This document shows, one piece after another, positions 8,803-17,538 of a stretch of 64,000 bases of DNA (positions are counted from its first letter, which is position 1; every line of letters begins with the position of its first letter). Made by a program: the position numbers and the translations under genes. Source of the DNA: Aedoeadaptatus urinae (GTDB lineage: Bacteria > Bacillota > Clostridia > Tissierellales > Peptoniphilaceae); the NCBI RefSeq assembly GCF_900155585.1, contig NZ_LT707418.1, forward strand, positions 434,001-498,000, given 5' to 3'. The notes under the pieces were generated by a model that saw only the letters and a program-made list of their open reading frames with translations, did not search any database and had not been told where the DNA came from.

Positions 8803-9624
8803 TTAGCAGCAGCAATTATTGTTCGATTTCGATTGTTGTAAGGGTTCGATGACTTTCGTAAAGACCAAAGCCGCCAGGGCGCTTCCCACACAGGGACCCA
8901 GGGTGTAGACCAAAAGAACCTGCGGTGAAAAGGCTACGGCTTTAAAGCCGACCAGGTAGCCGACGATGCGGGGGCCCAAGTCACGGGCGGGATTTAAGCC
9001 CGCATTGGTCATGGGGCCGATGGTGCCGATAAGGCAAGAGATGGTGAGCCCGATAAACAAGGGGAAAAGATCGTCGCTGGGACGACCCAGATTGCAGCCT
9101 TCGGTCATGGAGAAAATAATAATGACCAGAATAAAGACGCCGAGACCTTCCGCAAAAGCGGCGACGCCGGGGCTGATGACGCCTTTCGCCGTGTTGGGGA
9201 AGACTTCGCACCAGATACTCGAGGGGCCGCTGGCCACGCTCATGGTCAAATTGTCGGCGACGAGGGCCGCTTGCACACTGTCTTTAAAGAAAATCCACAG
9301 GGCCAGGCCGGCTAAGAGGGCGCCGATCATTTGGCCGCAAAAATACACTGGAAAGTTTTTCCACGCGCAACGGCCGCTGAGGCACATGGCCAAGGTCACC
9401 GCAGGATTAAAGTGAGCCGCGGATAAGTTTCTCGTGGCGTAAATGGCGATGGCGATGGCGAGCCCCCAAATCATACCTACCTGAAAGGGACCGGTGTGGG
9501 CGCCGTACAAGGTTGCCGTGGCCACGGCACCGATGCCGAAAAAACACATAAGAAAAGTGCCGATGACCTCGCCCATCATCGAGTGCATCCACACTTTAGG
9601 CTCCGACTTAACTACGTCGTTCAT
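8803..9624 (-). CDS. MIP-family channel (aquaglyceroporin type), probable metalloid channel
   Basis: A 273-residue major intrinsic protein with both signature loops: HFNPAVT (NPA at about 73-75) and GLNPARD (NPA at about 211-213). The aspartate after the second NPAR is typical of glycerol facilitators, which also conduct uncharged As(OH)3. Six membrane helices are readable. It is the first gene of a two-gene operon with arsM, resembling AqpS-type channels of arsenic islands that let arsenite pass the membrane. The protein ends NNNCCC, a tri-cysteine tail like that of its neighbour but with different codons. The start follows AAAGGAGGAATT. Simple glycerol uptake is possible but less likely in this context. 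Confidence 0.88.
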   Translation of the reverse strand: MNDVVKSEPKVWMHSMMGEVIGTFLMCFFGIGAVATATLYGAHTGPFQVGMIWGLAIAIAIYATRNLSAAHFNPAVTLAMCLSGRCAWKNFPVYFCGQMIGALLAGLALWIFFKDSVQAALVADNLTMSVASGPSSIWCEVFPNTAKGVISPGVAAFAEGLGVFILVIIIFSMTEGCNLGRPSDDLFPLFIGLTISCLIGTIGPMTNAGLNPARDLGPRIVGYLVGFKAVAFSPQVLLVYTLGPCVGSALAALVFTKVIEPLQQSKSNNNCCC

Positions 9625-9658
9625 AATTCCTCCTTTTGGATAATATATTTATTATCAG

Positions 9659-9703
9659 TTTATCCTCTGGAGTAAATTCCTGTCAATGAACATAGATATC
9701 TAT
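9659..9703 (-). promoter_or_regulatory. Promoter and candidate operator of the arsenic operon
   Basis: The minus strand has TTGACA (9681-9686) and a weaker GATAAA (9659-9664) 16 bp further on. A perfect palindrome ATAGATATCTAT (9692-9703) lies just upstream of the -35 box. A second inverted repeat, with arms GATAAT and ATTATC, lies at 9639-9656 between promoter and start codon. These look like binding sites for a regulator that is not encoded next door. Confidence 0.5.
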
Positions 9704-9759
9704 TCGTTTTTACAATGGAGAATGTTTTTTGCCCCCGTTTTTCTATAGCCGTCTTCATT

Positions 9760-9788
9760 GAAAAAGCACCGAGCCTATGCTCAGTGCT
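9760..9788 (-). terminator. Terminator of ftsH and the housekeeping operon
   Basis: On the minus strand AGCACTGAGC pairs with GCTCGGTGCT (one mismatch), followed by TTTTT, a few bases after the ftsH stop codon. Confidence 0.85.
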
Positions 9789-9793
9789 TTCGT

Positions 9794-11698
9794 TTACTTA
9801 TCTTCTTTTAAGGCTTGGCTTGCTTCTTCGGAAAGCTCGTCCCTTTCGATGTGCTCCCCGGTTCCCAGGGGATCTTCGGAAAGGGTCTCGCCGTTAAAGA
9901 TGGCTTCGAATTCCTTGCCGCTAATGGTTTCTCTGTCCAAGAGGGCGTCGGAGACGCGGAGCAGAGTGTCCATGTTCTCTTTCAAAAGAGTCTTTGCCTT
10001 GTTGTAAGCATCCCCGACGAATCGGCGCATTTCTTCGTCGATTTCCGCAGCCACTTCTTCGGAGTAATCCTTTGTGTGGCTCATGTCCCTGGCGACGAAG
10101 ACCGAATCGGAATCGCTGCCGTAGGTTAAGGTGCCGACCTTTTCGCTCATGCCGTAGGTAGTGACCATCTCACGGGCGAGCTTCGTGGCCCGCTCGATGT
10201 CGTTGGATGCGCCGGTGGAGATGTCGCCTAAAACTAAATCCTCCGCCACGCGGCCTCCTAAGAGGCTCACCAGCTCGTCCTGCATTTCCGTCTTCGTGGT
10301 GAAATGCATAATGTCGTCGTCGGGCAAAAAGGCCGTAAAGCCGCCGGCGCGACCGCGGGGAATGATGGTGATCATGTGCACCGAATCAAATCCCGGCAAG
10401 AGGCGGGAGACTACGGCATGACCCGCCTCGTGAACCGCCGTGAGCTTGCGCTCTTTTTCCTTAATGACGGCGCTGGTCTTTTCGGGACCTGCCACCACTT
10501 TAATGCTGGCCTCGTTGACGACGGCCATGGTGATCTTTCTCAAATTGGCGCGAGCCGCCAAAAGGGCCGACTCGTTCATTAGGTTTTCAAGATCCGCCGG
10601 AGTAAAGCCTGCCGTACGCTTGGCCACTACGGACATGTCCACGTCCTCGGCCATGGGCTTTTTCTTGCCGTGAAGTTCCAAAATTTCTTTTCGCGCCCGC
10701 ACGTCGGGAAGGCCGACGTAAATTTGTCGGTCAAAGCGCCCCGGGCGAAGAAGGGCAGGGTCCAAGATGTCGGCACGGTTGGTGGCCGCCATGACGATGA
10801 CCCCTTCATTGGTGCCGAAGCCGTCCATTTCCACGAGCAGTTGATTTAAGGTTTGTTCCCGCTCGTCGTGACCGCCGCCGAGGCCCGCGCCCCGTCTGCG
10901 TCCCACGGCGTCGATTTCGTCGATGAAGATAATACAGGGGGCGTTATTTTTTGCCGTTTCAAAAAGATCCCGCACCCGGCTCGCGCCGACACCCACATAC
11001 ATTTCCACGAAATCCGAACCGCTCATAATATAAAAAGGCACCTTCGCCTCGCCTGCCACGGACTTGGAAAGGTAGGTCTTCCCCGTTCCCGGCGGCCCCA
11101 CGAGGAGCACCCCTTTGGGAATGCGCGCCCCCATGGCGACGAATTTACCCGGGCTCTTTAGAAAGTCGACGATTTCGGAAAGTTCTTCCTTTTCTTCTTT
11201 CAAACCCGCCACGTCTTTAAACGTAATTTTATTATCCTCATCTTCCATGACCCGGGCCTTGCTCTTGCCGAAATTCATCATGCGGCCGCCGGCGCCTTGC
11301 TGGGATCGCATAAAGCTGAAGAACAGATAGCCCATAAAGAGCATGACCACGAAAGTGGGCAGAAAACTGGTCAAAGAAGGGGATTGATTATTGACAGGCG
11401 TAGAGGACAGGGCGATATCGCCGCGCTCCACCGGCTTCTTTAAATACTGCTCATAAAAGGAATCGCCGATAATGGGCGGGATGTTTGTCCGAACTACGTC
11501 TTTGTTTTTTTTCGTTACCAGAGCTTCCGAACCCTTTAGGTCGATGGATTTTATTTTATCCTGTTGGATCATTTCCACAAGCTTCGTGTAGCTGATCTCT
11601 TCCGTCGCCCGTTGGGACGGATTCATAAAGTAAATGCCGAAAATCAGCATGCCGAGAAGCACGAGATAAAAGGCGACGCCGCTCCATTTTCTATTCAA
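9794..11698 (-). CDS. ftsH: ATP-dependent zinc metalloprotease FtsH
   Basis: A 634-residue membrane-anchored AAA+ protease that degrades damaged or regulated membrane and cytoplasmic proteins. Two membrane helices (about 7-25 and 112-130) flank an extracytoplasmic domain. Walker A GPPGTGKT is at about 201-208, Walker [10 protein letters not shown] at about 256-264, and the zinc site HEAGH at about 423-427, with the third ligand in the LVLGDISTG region. Length and order are normal. The likely start is TTG at 11698, placed after AGGAGG; no ATG fits better. It is the last gene of the mazG-to-ftsH run and is followed by a terminator. Confidence 0.97.
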   Translation of the reverse strand: MNRKWSGVAFYLVLLGMLIFGIYFMNPSQRATEEISYTKLVEMIQQDKIKSIDLKGSEALVTKKNKDVVRTNIPPIIGDSFYEQYLKKPVERGDIALSSTPVNNQSPSLTSFLPTFVVMLFMGYLFFSFMRSQQGAGGRMMNFGKSKARVMEDEDNKITFKDVAGLKEEKEELSEIVDFLKSPGKFVAMGARIPKGVLLVGPPGTGKTYLSKSVAGEAKVPFYIMSGSDFVEMYVGVGASRVRDLFETAKNNAPCIIFIDEIDAVGRRRGAGLGGGHDEREQTLNQLLVEMDGFGTNEGVIVMAATNRADILDPALLRPGRFDRQIYVGLPDVRARKEILELHGKKKPMAEDVDMSVVAKRTAGFTPADLENLMNESALLAARANLRKITMAVVNEASIKVVAGPEKTSAVIKEKERKLTAVHEAGHAVVSRLLPGFDSVHMITIIPRGRAGGFTAFLPDDDIMHFTTKTEMQDELVSLLGGRVAEDLVLGDISTGASNDIERATKLAREMVTTYGMSEKVGTLTYGSDSDSVFVARDMSHTKDYSEEVAAEIDEEMRRFVGDAYNKAKTLLKENMDTLLRVSDALLDRETISGKEFEAIFNGETLSEDPLGTGEHIERDELSEEASQALKEDK

Positions 11699-11750
11699 TA
11701 TTACTAACCTCCTCTTCTGTCGTACTCTTCAGTATACCATATTTAAGGTA

Positions 11751-12314
11751 TTATTTTTCGTAAATCTCAGGCTTTAATACGCCGACATAGGGCAGGTTTC
11801 TATATTTTTCCGCAAAGTCGATGCCGTAGCCCACGACGAATTTATCCGCCACCTCGTAGCCCACGTAATCCACCTGCACCGCCCGCTCCCGGCGGGAGGG
11901 CTTGGTAAGCAAGGTGGCGATGGCCACGTCCTTTACGCCGCGACTTTCCATGACTTTCGTCAAATAGCTGAGGGTGAGGCCCGTGTCCACAATGTCCTCC
12001 ACGATAAGAACGGACTTTCCTTCCACCGTGGTGGAAAGGTCTTTTAAGATCCGCACCTCGCCGCTGGAGGTGGTGGATGTGCCGTAGCTGGAAACGTCCA
12101 TAAAGTCGATTTCCATAGGCAGGTCGATGGCCTGAATCAAATCCGCCATAAAGGCGAAGGCGCCTTTTAAAATGCCGATGACGATAAGATTTTTTCCGCG
12201 AAAGTCGTCGGTGACGGCACGACCGATGCGTTGTACGGCCTCCTGTATCTCTTCTTTGGAAATTAAAACTTCCGCTACATCTCTTTCGATGGAATCCACG
12301 CGAGTTTCTGCCAT
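11751..12314 (-). CDS. hpt: Hypoxanthine phosphoribosyltransferase
   Basis: A 187-residue purine-salvage enzyme that converts hypoxanthine or guanine plus PRPP to IMP or GMP. The PRPP-binding loop VLIVEDIVDTGLTL is at about residues 98-111, and the substrate loop DVSSYG is present. The ATG is preceded by AGGAGG with 7 bp spacing and lies inside the end of tilS (40-bp overlap), so the two are translationally linked. The tilS-hpt-ftsH order is conserved in Firmicutes. Substrate preference cannot be read from sequence. Confidence 0.95.
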   Translation of the reverse strand: MAETRVDSIERDVAEVLISKEEIQEAVQRIGRAVTDDFRGKNLIVIGILKGAFAFMADLIQAIDLPMEIDFMDVSSYGTSTTSSGEVRILKDLSTTVEGKSVLIVEDIVDTGLTLSYLTKVMESRGVKDVAIATLLTKPSRRERAVQVDYVGYEVADKFVVGYGIDFAEKYRNLPYVGVLKPEIYEK

Positions 12315-13558
12315 GATTTTTCCTCCTGCCTATAGGCTTTTCTCAAACCGACGACCCAAATCACTTCGTCTCCTTCGACGACCACGGGCCAGCTGTCCCG
12401 CAGCTCGCGATTGATTTTTGCGTCGATAAAAACATCCTTTAATTTCTTGCGGCCGACCTTTAACCCAATCACATCCCCGGGCCTCCTGGTGCGAATTTTT
12501 ACGCGGGAAGGATCCTTGACGTAGACAAAATCCTCGCCCTCGCCTAAGTAAAAGCGGTGGCCCATAAATTCGGCCTCGCCGTCGATTAAGCTTACAGCAT
12601 CGATAGGCTCCGTCCCTGCAGGGGGCGGGGAAAAAATAATTTTATCGTAGCTCCGCGCCACCCGCAGGCCCGGAAGGTCGATGCCCTTGCCCGTCTGTGC
12701 CTCTTTTAATCCGTCGACGGCTAAAATGTGCTCGTAGCCGATATTTTTCACATGGCCCTTGATGCTTTCGATCGCCCTGCGAAAGACCCGCCGGCGCAAA
12801 GCGTCGGGCAGGTCAAAAATTTCCTCGTCGATGCTTACGCGCGTGGGCGACTCGTGCGCCAGGGCCTCGTAACGCTTTTCGGCCTCCCGGGACAAATAGC
12901 CCTCGTCCTCCTCTACCATGGTTCGAAAATTTGACATGGCTCGACGAAAGCCGGGGTTAATGGCCTCGGCTTCGGGGATGATGTTGAGGCGCACCCGGTT
13001 TCTGGAATAGGTGGGCTCGAGATTGGTCTCATCCACCACATAGGGAATGTGGTTTTCCTCCAGTGCCGCCAGAATCTCCTCTTTTGTCAAAGAGAGCAGG
13101 GGCCGAAACAGGTCCCCCTCCAGCACCTTCATGCCCTCCATGCCCCGGAGGCCGGTGCCTCGAATCAGCCGCAGGAGCATGGTCTCCACCTGATCGTCCA
13201 AGTGGTGAGCCAGGGCGATGAGCCCGCCGGGCGCTTTATGGCGCCTGAAAAAATCGTAGCGCAAAATCCGTCCCGCTTCCTCCGTGCCCAATTTATTTTT
13301 CCGGGCATAGGCGGTTACGTCGGCCCGCTCGACGACGAGGGGAACGGCCCACTCCCTACAAAGGGCCTCGACGAAGGCCTGATCCCTGTCCGCCGTCTCC
13401 CTGAGGCCGTGATGCAAATGGGCGGCCCTTAAATCAAAGGGCACCTTCTCTCTATAGGCCTTCAGCAAACAGAGCAGATACATGGAATCCGGCCCGCCGG
13501 ATAAGGCCACGAGGACGTGGCTGTCCCTATGGATGATTTCGTCGAATGACACGATCAC
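12275..13558 (-). CDS. tilS: tRNA(Ile)-lysidine synthetase
   Basis: A 427-residue enzyme that attaches lysine to C34 of the tRNA-Ile with anticodon CAU, using ATP, so that it reads AUA instead of AUG. The PP-loop signature VALSGGPDSMYLL is at about residues 17-29. The C-terminal TilS domain is recognisable (VRIRTRRPGDVI..., GRKKLKDVFIDAKI). The start is GTG at 13558, 5 bp after GGAGG. A terminator hairpin lies just upstream, so tilS may be partly separated from yabR. The essential role makes this a reliable housekeeping marker. Confidence 0.95.
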   Translation of the reverse strand: MIVSFDEIIHRDSHVLVALSGGPDSMYLLCLLKAYREKVPFDLRAAHLHHGLRETADRDQAFVEALCREWAVPLVVERADVTAYARKNKLGTEEAGRILRYDFFRRHKAPGGLIALAHHLDDQVETMLLRLIRGTGLRGMEGMKVLEGDLFRPLLSLTKEEILAALEENHIPYVVDETNLEPTYSRNRVRLNIIPEAEAINPGFRRAMSNFRTMVEEDEGYLSREAEKRYEALAHESPTRVSIDEEIFDLPDALRRRVFRRAIESIKGHVKNIGYEHILAVDGLKEAQTGKGIDLPGLRVARSYDKIIFSPPPAGTEPIDAVSLIDGEAEFMGHRFYLGEGEDFVYVKDPSRVKIRTRRPGDVIGLKVGRKKLKDVFIDAKINRELRDSWPVVVEGDEVIWVVGLRKAYRQEEKSWQKLAWIPSKEM

Positions 13559-13572
13559 AAAGGCCTCCGTTC

Positions 13573-13599
13573 AAAAAAAGAGCGTCGCTCGGCGACGCT
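13573..13599 (-). terminator. Intra-operon terminator between yabR and tilS
   Basis: On the minus strand AGCGTCGCC pairs with GGCGACGCT-like arms (13581-13599), followed by a run of seven T. It lies after the S1-domain gene and just before the tilS ribosome-binding site, so it likely reduces readthrough into tilS-hpt-ftsH. Confidence 0.75.
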
Positions 13600-13603
13600 T
13601 GCT

Positions 13604-14014
13604 TTATCTTCTCTTCGTCTTACCTTGTCTCACATTGCGACGCTGTTTCGCACTTTCAATCTTTTCATTGCTGACCTTCATGAATTTGCTCAACATATCG
13701 TCGAAGCTGGACGCATCGGATTTATGGACTTCTCTGTTTAATTGAACCGCCTGTGGCAGGGGCTTTTTCTGTTCCGTCTTCGGCCGAGCCTGCTTCATGC
13801 TTAAGGCGATTTTTCCGCCGTCATCCACGGTGAGCACCTTGACCTTGACCTTTTGCCCCATGGATAAATGATCCGAGACTTCCTTGACGTATTCATCGGA
13901 TATTTCCGAAATATGTACCAGGCCGTTGTGATCCTCGTCCAATTGAACGAATGCTCCGAATTTTACGATGCCCGTGACGACGCCGTCTAAAATAGCTCCT
14001 ACTTCGATTGCCAT
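13604..14014 (-). CDS. S1 RNA-binding domain protein (YabR-like)
   Basis: A 136-residue protein with one S1 domain at residues 3-72 (GAILDGVVTGIVKFGAFVQL, GLVHISEIS, VKVKVLTVD), the OB-fold seen in polynucleotide phosphorylase and in Bacillus YabR. The C-terminal half is basic and low-complexity, ending in a run of K and R, which suggests nucleic-acid contact. It lies 3 bp after the divIC-like gene, in the position YabR occupies in Bacillus. Its precise function is unknown in the family; an RNA- or ribosome-associated role is inferred. Confidence 0.85.
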   Translation of the reverse strand: MAIEVGAILDGVVTGIVKFGAFVQLDEDHNGLVHISEISDEYVKEVSDHLSMGQKVKVKVLTVDDGGKIALSMKQARPKTEQKKPLPQAVQLNREVHKSDASSFDDMLSKFMKVSNEKIESAKQRRNVRQGKTKRR

Positions 14015-14017
14015 AAA

Positions 14018-14347
14018 TTACCTTGAATCCTCCTCGTTGGTTTCGCCCGCCCGTTCTTTTTCCTTGTCCACGTAAATAACCTCTCTCGGCTTTACCATGC
14101 CTAAATCCTCACGGGCCACCTCTTCCGCAAACTCCATGCTGTCGCTGTTGCGAATGGCGGCACCCGTGGCTTTTATTTCCTTGGAACGGGCTTCGATTTT
14201 CTTTTTGTTTTCCCGCATTAATGCTTCTTTTTGGCGAGTCTCTTTCCAGGTTCCGAAACTGATGACAACGCAAAGGACGACCACGGCGATAATCGCCCAA
14301 CGGGCCGTTTGAACGGGTACTCTGTGAATTTTTCTTCCCTTTGCCAT
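14018..14347 (-). CDS. divIC: FtsB/DivIC-family cell-division protein
   Basis: A 109-residue protein with a short basic cytoplasmic N-terminus, one membrane helix (about residues 15-33), a charged coiled coil and the family ending EEVAREDLGMVKPREVIYV. Septum-formation initiators of this type join FtsL and DivIB at the division site. It sits between the S4-domain gene and the S1-domain gene, the same place as divIC in Bacillus. The start follows GAGGTGAGTGT. Confidence 0.88.
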   Translation of the reverse strand: MAKGRKIHRVPVQTARWAIIAVVVLCVVISFGTWKETRQKEALMRENKKKIEARSKEIKATGAAIRNSDSMEFAEEVAREDLGMVKPREVIYVDKEKERAGETNEEDSR

Positions 14348-14392
14348 ACACTCACCTCGATAATACTAGTATCGCACGTTTTGCCATTCTTT

Positions 14393-14641
14393 TCAATCGT
14401 CGGGAAGGATTTCGTAGAGATCTTCGGCGCCTTTTTTTTGCACATTGTCCTTAATGTCCAAGACCCGCACCCTTTGGCATCGATTGCCGAATTGCACGGC
14501 CACGGTATCGCCGATGGCCACCTCGTCCCCGGCCTTGGCGGTCTTTCCGTTAATGGTCACCCGGCCGCCGTCGCAGGCTTCCTTGGCCACGGTGCGACGT
14601 TTAATGATTCTTGCGTTTTTCAAATACTTGTCGATGCGCAT
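14393..14641 (-). CDS. rqcP: S4-domain RNA-binding protein, ribosome quality control factor
   Basis: An 82-residue protein consisting of one S4 domain (MRIDKYLKNARIIKRRTVA... VTINGK). This matches RqcP (YabO), a relative of Hsp15 that binds stalled 50S subunits and helps RqcH add alanine tails. Length and neighbours (hup upstream, divIC downstream) agree with the Bacillus locus. The start follows AAAGGGGAAACT, right after a terminator that ends the hup message. Confidence 0.88.
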   Translation of the reverse strand: MRIDKYLKNARIIKRRTVAKEACDGGRVTINGKTAKAGDEVAIGDTVAVQFGNRCQRVRVLDIKDNVQKKGAEDLYEILPDD

Positions 14642-14652
14642 AGTTTCCCCTT

Positions 14653-14678
14653 TAAAAAAAGGGCTCTTGCGAGCCCTC
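14653..14678 (-). terminator. Terminator after hup
   Basis: On the minus strand GGGCTC pairs with GAGCCC around a four-base loop (14661-14676), followed by seven T. It should make abundant hup message end before rqcP while letting some transcripts continue. Confidence 0.85.
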
Positions 14679-14681
14679 GAA

Positions 14682-14960
14682 TTACTTGTTGACCGATTCT
14701 TTTAATGCCTTACCTGCGCGGAAGACGGGAGCCTTCGATGCGGGGATCTTAATGACTTCTTCAGGATTTCTCGGGTTTCTGCCTTCGCGGGCCTTGCGGT
14801 CACGTACTTCAAAGGTACCGAAGCCGACTAATTGGACTTTTTCGTCTTTAGCTAAGCTTTCTTCGATGGTGCTTAAGAATGCGTTTAATGCGTTTTCGGC
14901 ATCTTTCTTGGATAAATTGCTTTTTTCAGCGATTTTGGAAATAAGTTCAGATTTGTTCAT
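14682..14960 (-). CDS. hup: HU-family nucleoid DNA-binding protein
   Basis: A 92-residue histone-like protein that bends and compacts DNA as a dimer. It shows the HU sequence throughout: [41 protein letters not shown] with the DNA-binding arm, and [18 protein letters not shown]. It starts 9 bp after mazG and has its own strong terminator. Nothing unusual is seen. Confidence 0.97.
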   Translation of the reverse strand: MNKSELISKIAEKSNLSKKDAENALNAFLSTIEESLAKDEKVQLVGFGTFEVRDRKAREGRNPRNPEEVIKIPASKAPVFRAGKALKESVNK

Positions 14961-14969
14961 AATGTCCTC

Positions 14970-16253
14970 CTAAAGATTTTCATGTTCGTTTCTTTCTTTT
15001 TCGGAAAGAACGTCGGTGAATCGAGCCATCGTCGTCGCCAGCAAGCTTTCCGCATCGATCCCACAGCTTTCCGCGTCGGTCAATACGTCTATAAGGCCAC
15101 GCGCTATGCGACGTGAATCCTCGTCCATGTCTGCCGTCGTCTCGGAGAGAAGAGGATCGCTCTTTGTGAGCCGGATCGTCTTTTGTCCCCGCAAAAGGGC
15201 CGGAAGACCGTCGTAGTGACGAAGCTTTTGCGATAGCGTTTGGCTGCCGCGTTCCGCCGATTTGATGCCTTCCCAATCATTGATGCCGCCTTGAAAGACG
15301 TGGGGATGGCGTCGAATCATTTTATCTACCAGCACCCGGACGAGACTCGCCAGGGTGAAGGTTCCTTCTTGCGCCGCCAGTTCGGCGTGAAAGATAACTT
15401 GAAAAAGGACGTCGCCCAGTTCTTCTTCCATGGCGAAGGCATCCTTGCAGTCGATGGCGTAGGCCGCCTCGTAAGCTTCCTCGATTAAATTGGCTTTAAT
15501 GCTTTCATGAGTTTGTTTCACGTCCCAAGGGCAACCCTCGGGGCCGCGAAGCCGTCGAATCAGCCTAATAATATCCCTTACGTCCCCATGCTCATCTGTC
15601 TTCGGAACGAAGAGGCTGGTTTCATAGCCGTAATCGTCGAAGCGATCCAACATATAGACGAGCCGCTTTTCGAAAAAGGCCTTTTCCTCGTGTCCCGCAT
15701 GGGACAGAACGAATACCTCGTGCTCGTCGCCGTAAAGCTCGGACAGGGCCAGCTTCAATTCGCGCACGATCCGCTGATTGTACACTTGGGTCACAATAGT
15801 GTCCACGTGCAGATCCAGATCCAAGTCGGAAAAATCGTCTCCGTTAATGATCTTCATGCCGTCGACGGGATCTCTCTTCACTGAGCTCAGGACCGGCTCG
15901 ATAAAGCTCAAGCCGTCTACGATTTCAATGGCGGGATCCTTCTCCAGCAAATAGATCACGGTCTTTTCCGCGATCAGGGGGTGACCGGGAACGAAGTACG
16001 TAATGTCCTCGTCCCGGGACCGTTCCATTAAATCCTCGCAGATGGCGCGGTAAATGGAATCGAAGTCGTCCTCGGATTCGTACAGATAATCATAAGCTTG
16101 GTAAGGAATATGGTGGGAGCGAAAATACGCGACTGCATCGTGCGCTTCCGTCCTGAGAAATTTTTTCGATTCGTCGTGAATGGCCTCCAGAGCTTTAACC
16201 GTAAGGTCTTTTTCGTTGGTCGGACCGAGACCGACAATTCGTAGCTTTCCCAT
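14970..16253 (-). CDS. mazG: Tetrapyrrole-methylase-like / MazG fusion pyrophosphohydrolase (YabN type)
   Basis: A 427-residue two-domain protein. The N-terminal half has the SAM-dependent tetrapyrrole methylase fold (LRIVGLGPTNEKDLT, FVPGHPLIAEKTV); its activity in this family is unclear. The C-terminal half is MazG, with RGPEGCPWDVKQTHESI and the metal-binding EEAYEA...EEELGDVLFQV helices, which hydrolyses nucleoside triphosphates to monophosphates and pyrophosphate. It is somewhat shorter than Bacillus YabN (about 490). It is the first gene of the run to ftsH, behind a near-consensus promoter. Confidence 0.92.
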   Translation of the reverse strand: MGKLRIVGLGPTNEKDLTVKALEAIHDESKKFLRTEAHDAVAYFRSHHIPYQAYDYLYESEDDFDSIYRAICEDLMERSRDEDITYFVPGHPLIAEKTVIYLLEKDPAIEIVDGLSFIEPVLSSVKRDPVDGMKIINGDDFSDLDLDLHVDTIVTQVYNQRIVRELKLALSELYGDEHEVFVLSHAGHEEKAFFEKRLVYMLDRFDDYGYETSLFVPKTDEHGDVRDIIRLIRRLRGPEGCPWDVKQTHESIKANLIEEAYEAAYAIDCKDAFAMEEELGDVLFQVIFHAELAAQEGTFTLASLVRVLVDKMIRRHPHVFQGGINDWEGIKSAERGSQTLSQKLRHYDGLPALLRGQKTIRLTKSDPLLSETTADMDEDSRRIARGLIDVLTDAESCGIDAESLLATTMARFTDVLSEKERNEHENL

Positions 16254-16276
16254 GACGTCCCCCTTTTACCTAAGTT

Positions 16277-16305
16277 ATTGTACTATTCGCGGCAGGCTTT
16301 GTCTA
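16277..16305 (-). promoter_or_regulatory. Sigma-A promoter of the mazG-hup operon
   Basis: The minus strand reads TAGACA (16300-16305), a 17-bp spacer and TACAAT (16277-16282), 24 bp before the mazG start. The match to consensus and the exact spacing make this the likely main promoter of the cluster. Confidence 0.75.
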
Positions 16306-16385
16306 GCTTAAAAAGGATTTTTTAGCCGAATTTAGCCATTTTTCGCCGAAACTCGTCGGCGATCTCCCTTAAAAAATAAAAGGAC

Positions 16386-16418
16386 ATAAAAAAACAGCCT
16401 ATATGACATAGGCTGTTT
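16386..16418 (-). terminator. Terminator of prsA
   Basis: On the minus strand AAACAGCCTAT pairs perfectly with ATAGGCTGTTT and is followed by seven T, 17 bp beyond the prsA stop codon. Confidence 0.9.
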
Positions 16419-16435
16419 CATTACCGAAGGGAAGC

Positions 16436-17488
16436 TTATTTCTTTTCTTCCGTCTTGTTGCCGGCGTTTTGTTCTTGCGTATTCTTTGCTTGTGCGTCGG
16501 CTTTTTCGTTTCCTTGACCCTTGGTGCCGCTGACCTTGATGGGTTCCACGGGAATGTCCTTCGCCGTGTTCACCAAGCGTTTGACCTTGGCATCCTTTTC
16601 GAGCTTGTCGTTGTATTCCTTAAACTTATCGCGAATCACCGCTTCCTTCACTGCGTCCTTGGCGCTGTTGAAGTCGTTGGAAATCTTGTCAAGCTTAATA
16701 ATGTGGTAACCGAATTGGGTCTTTACGGGATCGGAAATTTCGCCGGGCTTCATGGAGAAGACTTTTTCGTCGAATTCCTTGACCATTTGTCCCGGTGTGA
16801 ATTGACCTAAGGAGCCGCCGTTTTGAGCGGAACCGGTGTCCAGGCTCTTTTCCTTTGCCAGCTTCGCGAAGTCGGCGCCGCCGTCCAATTCCTTCTTAAT
16901 CGCTTCGGCTTCTTCCTTGGTCTTGACCAAAATATGGCTGGCTTCCGCCGTTTTAAATTCGTCCTTGTGATCGTCGTAGTACTTCTTCAGTTCTTTTTCC
17001 GTCGGTTCCATTTCCTTCATCATTTTTTCTTGGTACTGTTGCATGAGAAGGTTGGTCTTCGTGTATTCCTTCATCTTTTCTTCGGTCAGGTTGTTTTCCT
17101 TCAGGGCTGCTTGTAATTTTTCTTCGCCGCCGTACATCTTGACCATCTTATCGAATTCGGCATCCACGTCCTTGTCCGAAATCTTAATGCCCTTGCTTTC
17201 GGCATCTTGTTTGTAAATTTCGAAGCGAACCAAATTGTCCAAGGTATTTTGACGCATCATTTCGCCCATGGTTTGCTTACCGTCTTGGGTCTTTTGGGTC
17301 AAGAAGTCTTCACCGTATTGAGCCATGGCTTGTTGGGCCTGCATCTTGTATTCCCGTTCGTAATCTTCGATGGAAATATCCTTGCCGTTTACCGTGGCGG
17401 CGACGTCTTTTTTGCCGCAGCCGGTTAAGAGAACCGAGGCAGCCAGGCAGACGACACCGATTTTTGTCAGAGTATGCTTAATAGTCAT
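16436..17488 (-). CDS. prsA: PrsA-type lipoprotein foldase (parvulin peptidyl-prolyl isomerase)
   Basis: A 350-residue extracytoplasmic chaperone that helps exported proteins fold. The signal peptide ends in the lipobox LLTGC, so cysteine 21 should be lipidated and membrane-anchored. An N-terminal SurA-like helical region is followed by a parvulin domain (ASHILVKTKEEAEAI, GGSLGQFTPGQMVKEF, VKTQFGYHIIKL). The C-terminus is a low-complexity K, Q, N and E tail. The ATG at 17488 follows AAAGGAA; an in-frame GTG upstream overlaps that site and is unlikely. It is a single-gene unit ended by its own terminator, downstream of mfd on the same strand. Confidence 0.93.
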   Translation of the reverse strand: MTIKHTLTKIGVVCLAASVLLTGCGKKDVAATVNGKDISIEDYEREYKMQAQQAMAQYGEDFLTQKTQDGKQTMGEMMRQNTLDNLVRFEIYKQDAESKGIKISDKDVDAEFDKMVKMYGGEEKLQAALKENNLTEEKMKEYTKTNLLMQQYQEKMMKEMEPTEKELKKYYDDHKDEFKTAEASHILVKTKEEAEAIKKELDGGADFAKLAKEKSLDTGSAQNGGSLGQFTPGQMVKEFDEKVFSMKPGEISDPVKTQFGYHIIKLDKISNDFNSAKDAVKEAVIRDKFKEYNDKLEKDAKVKRLVNTAKDIPVEPIKVSGTKGQGNEKADAQAKNTQEQNAGNKTEEKK

Positions 17489-17538
17489 AATTTTCCTTTC
17501 TTTCTTCACATTGCTTTCTGTCTATTATAACAAAAAAA

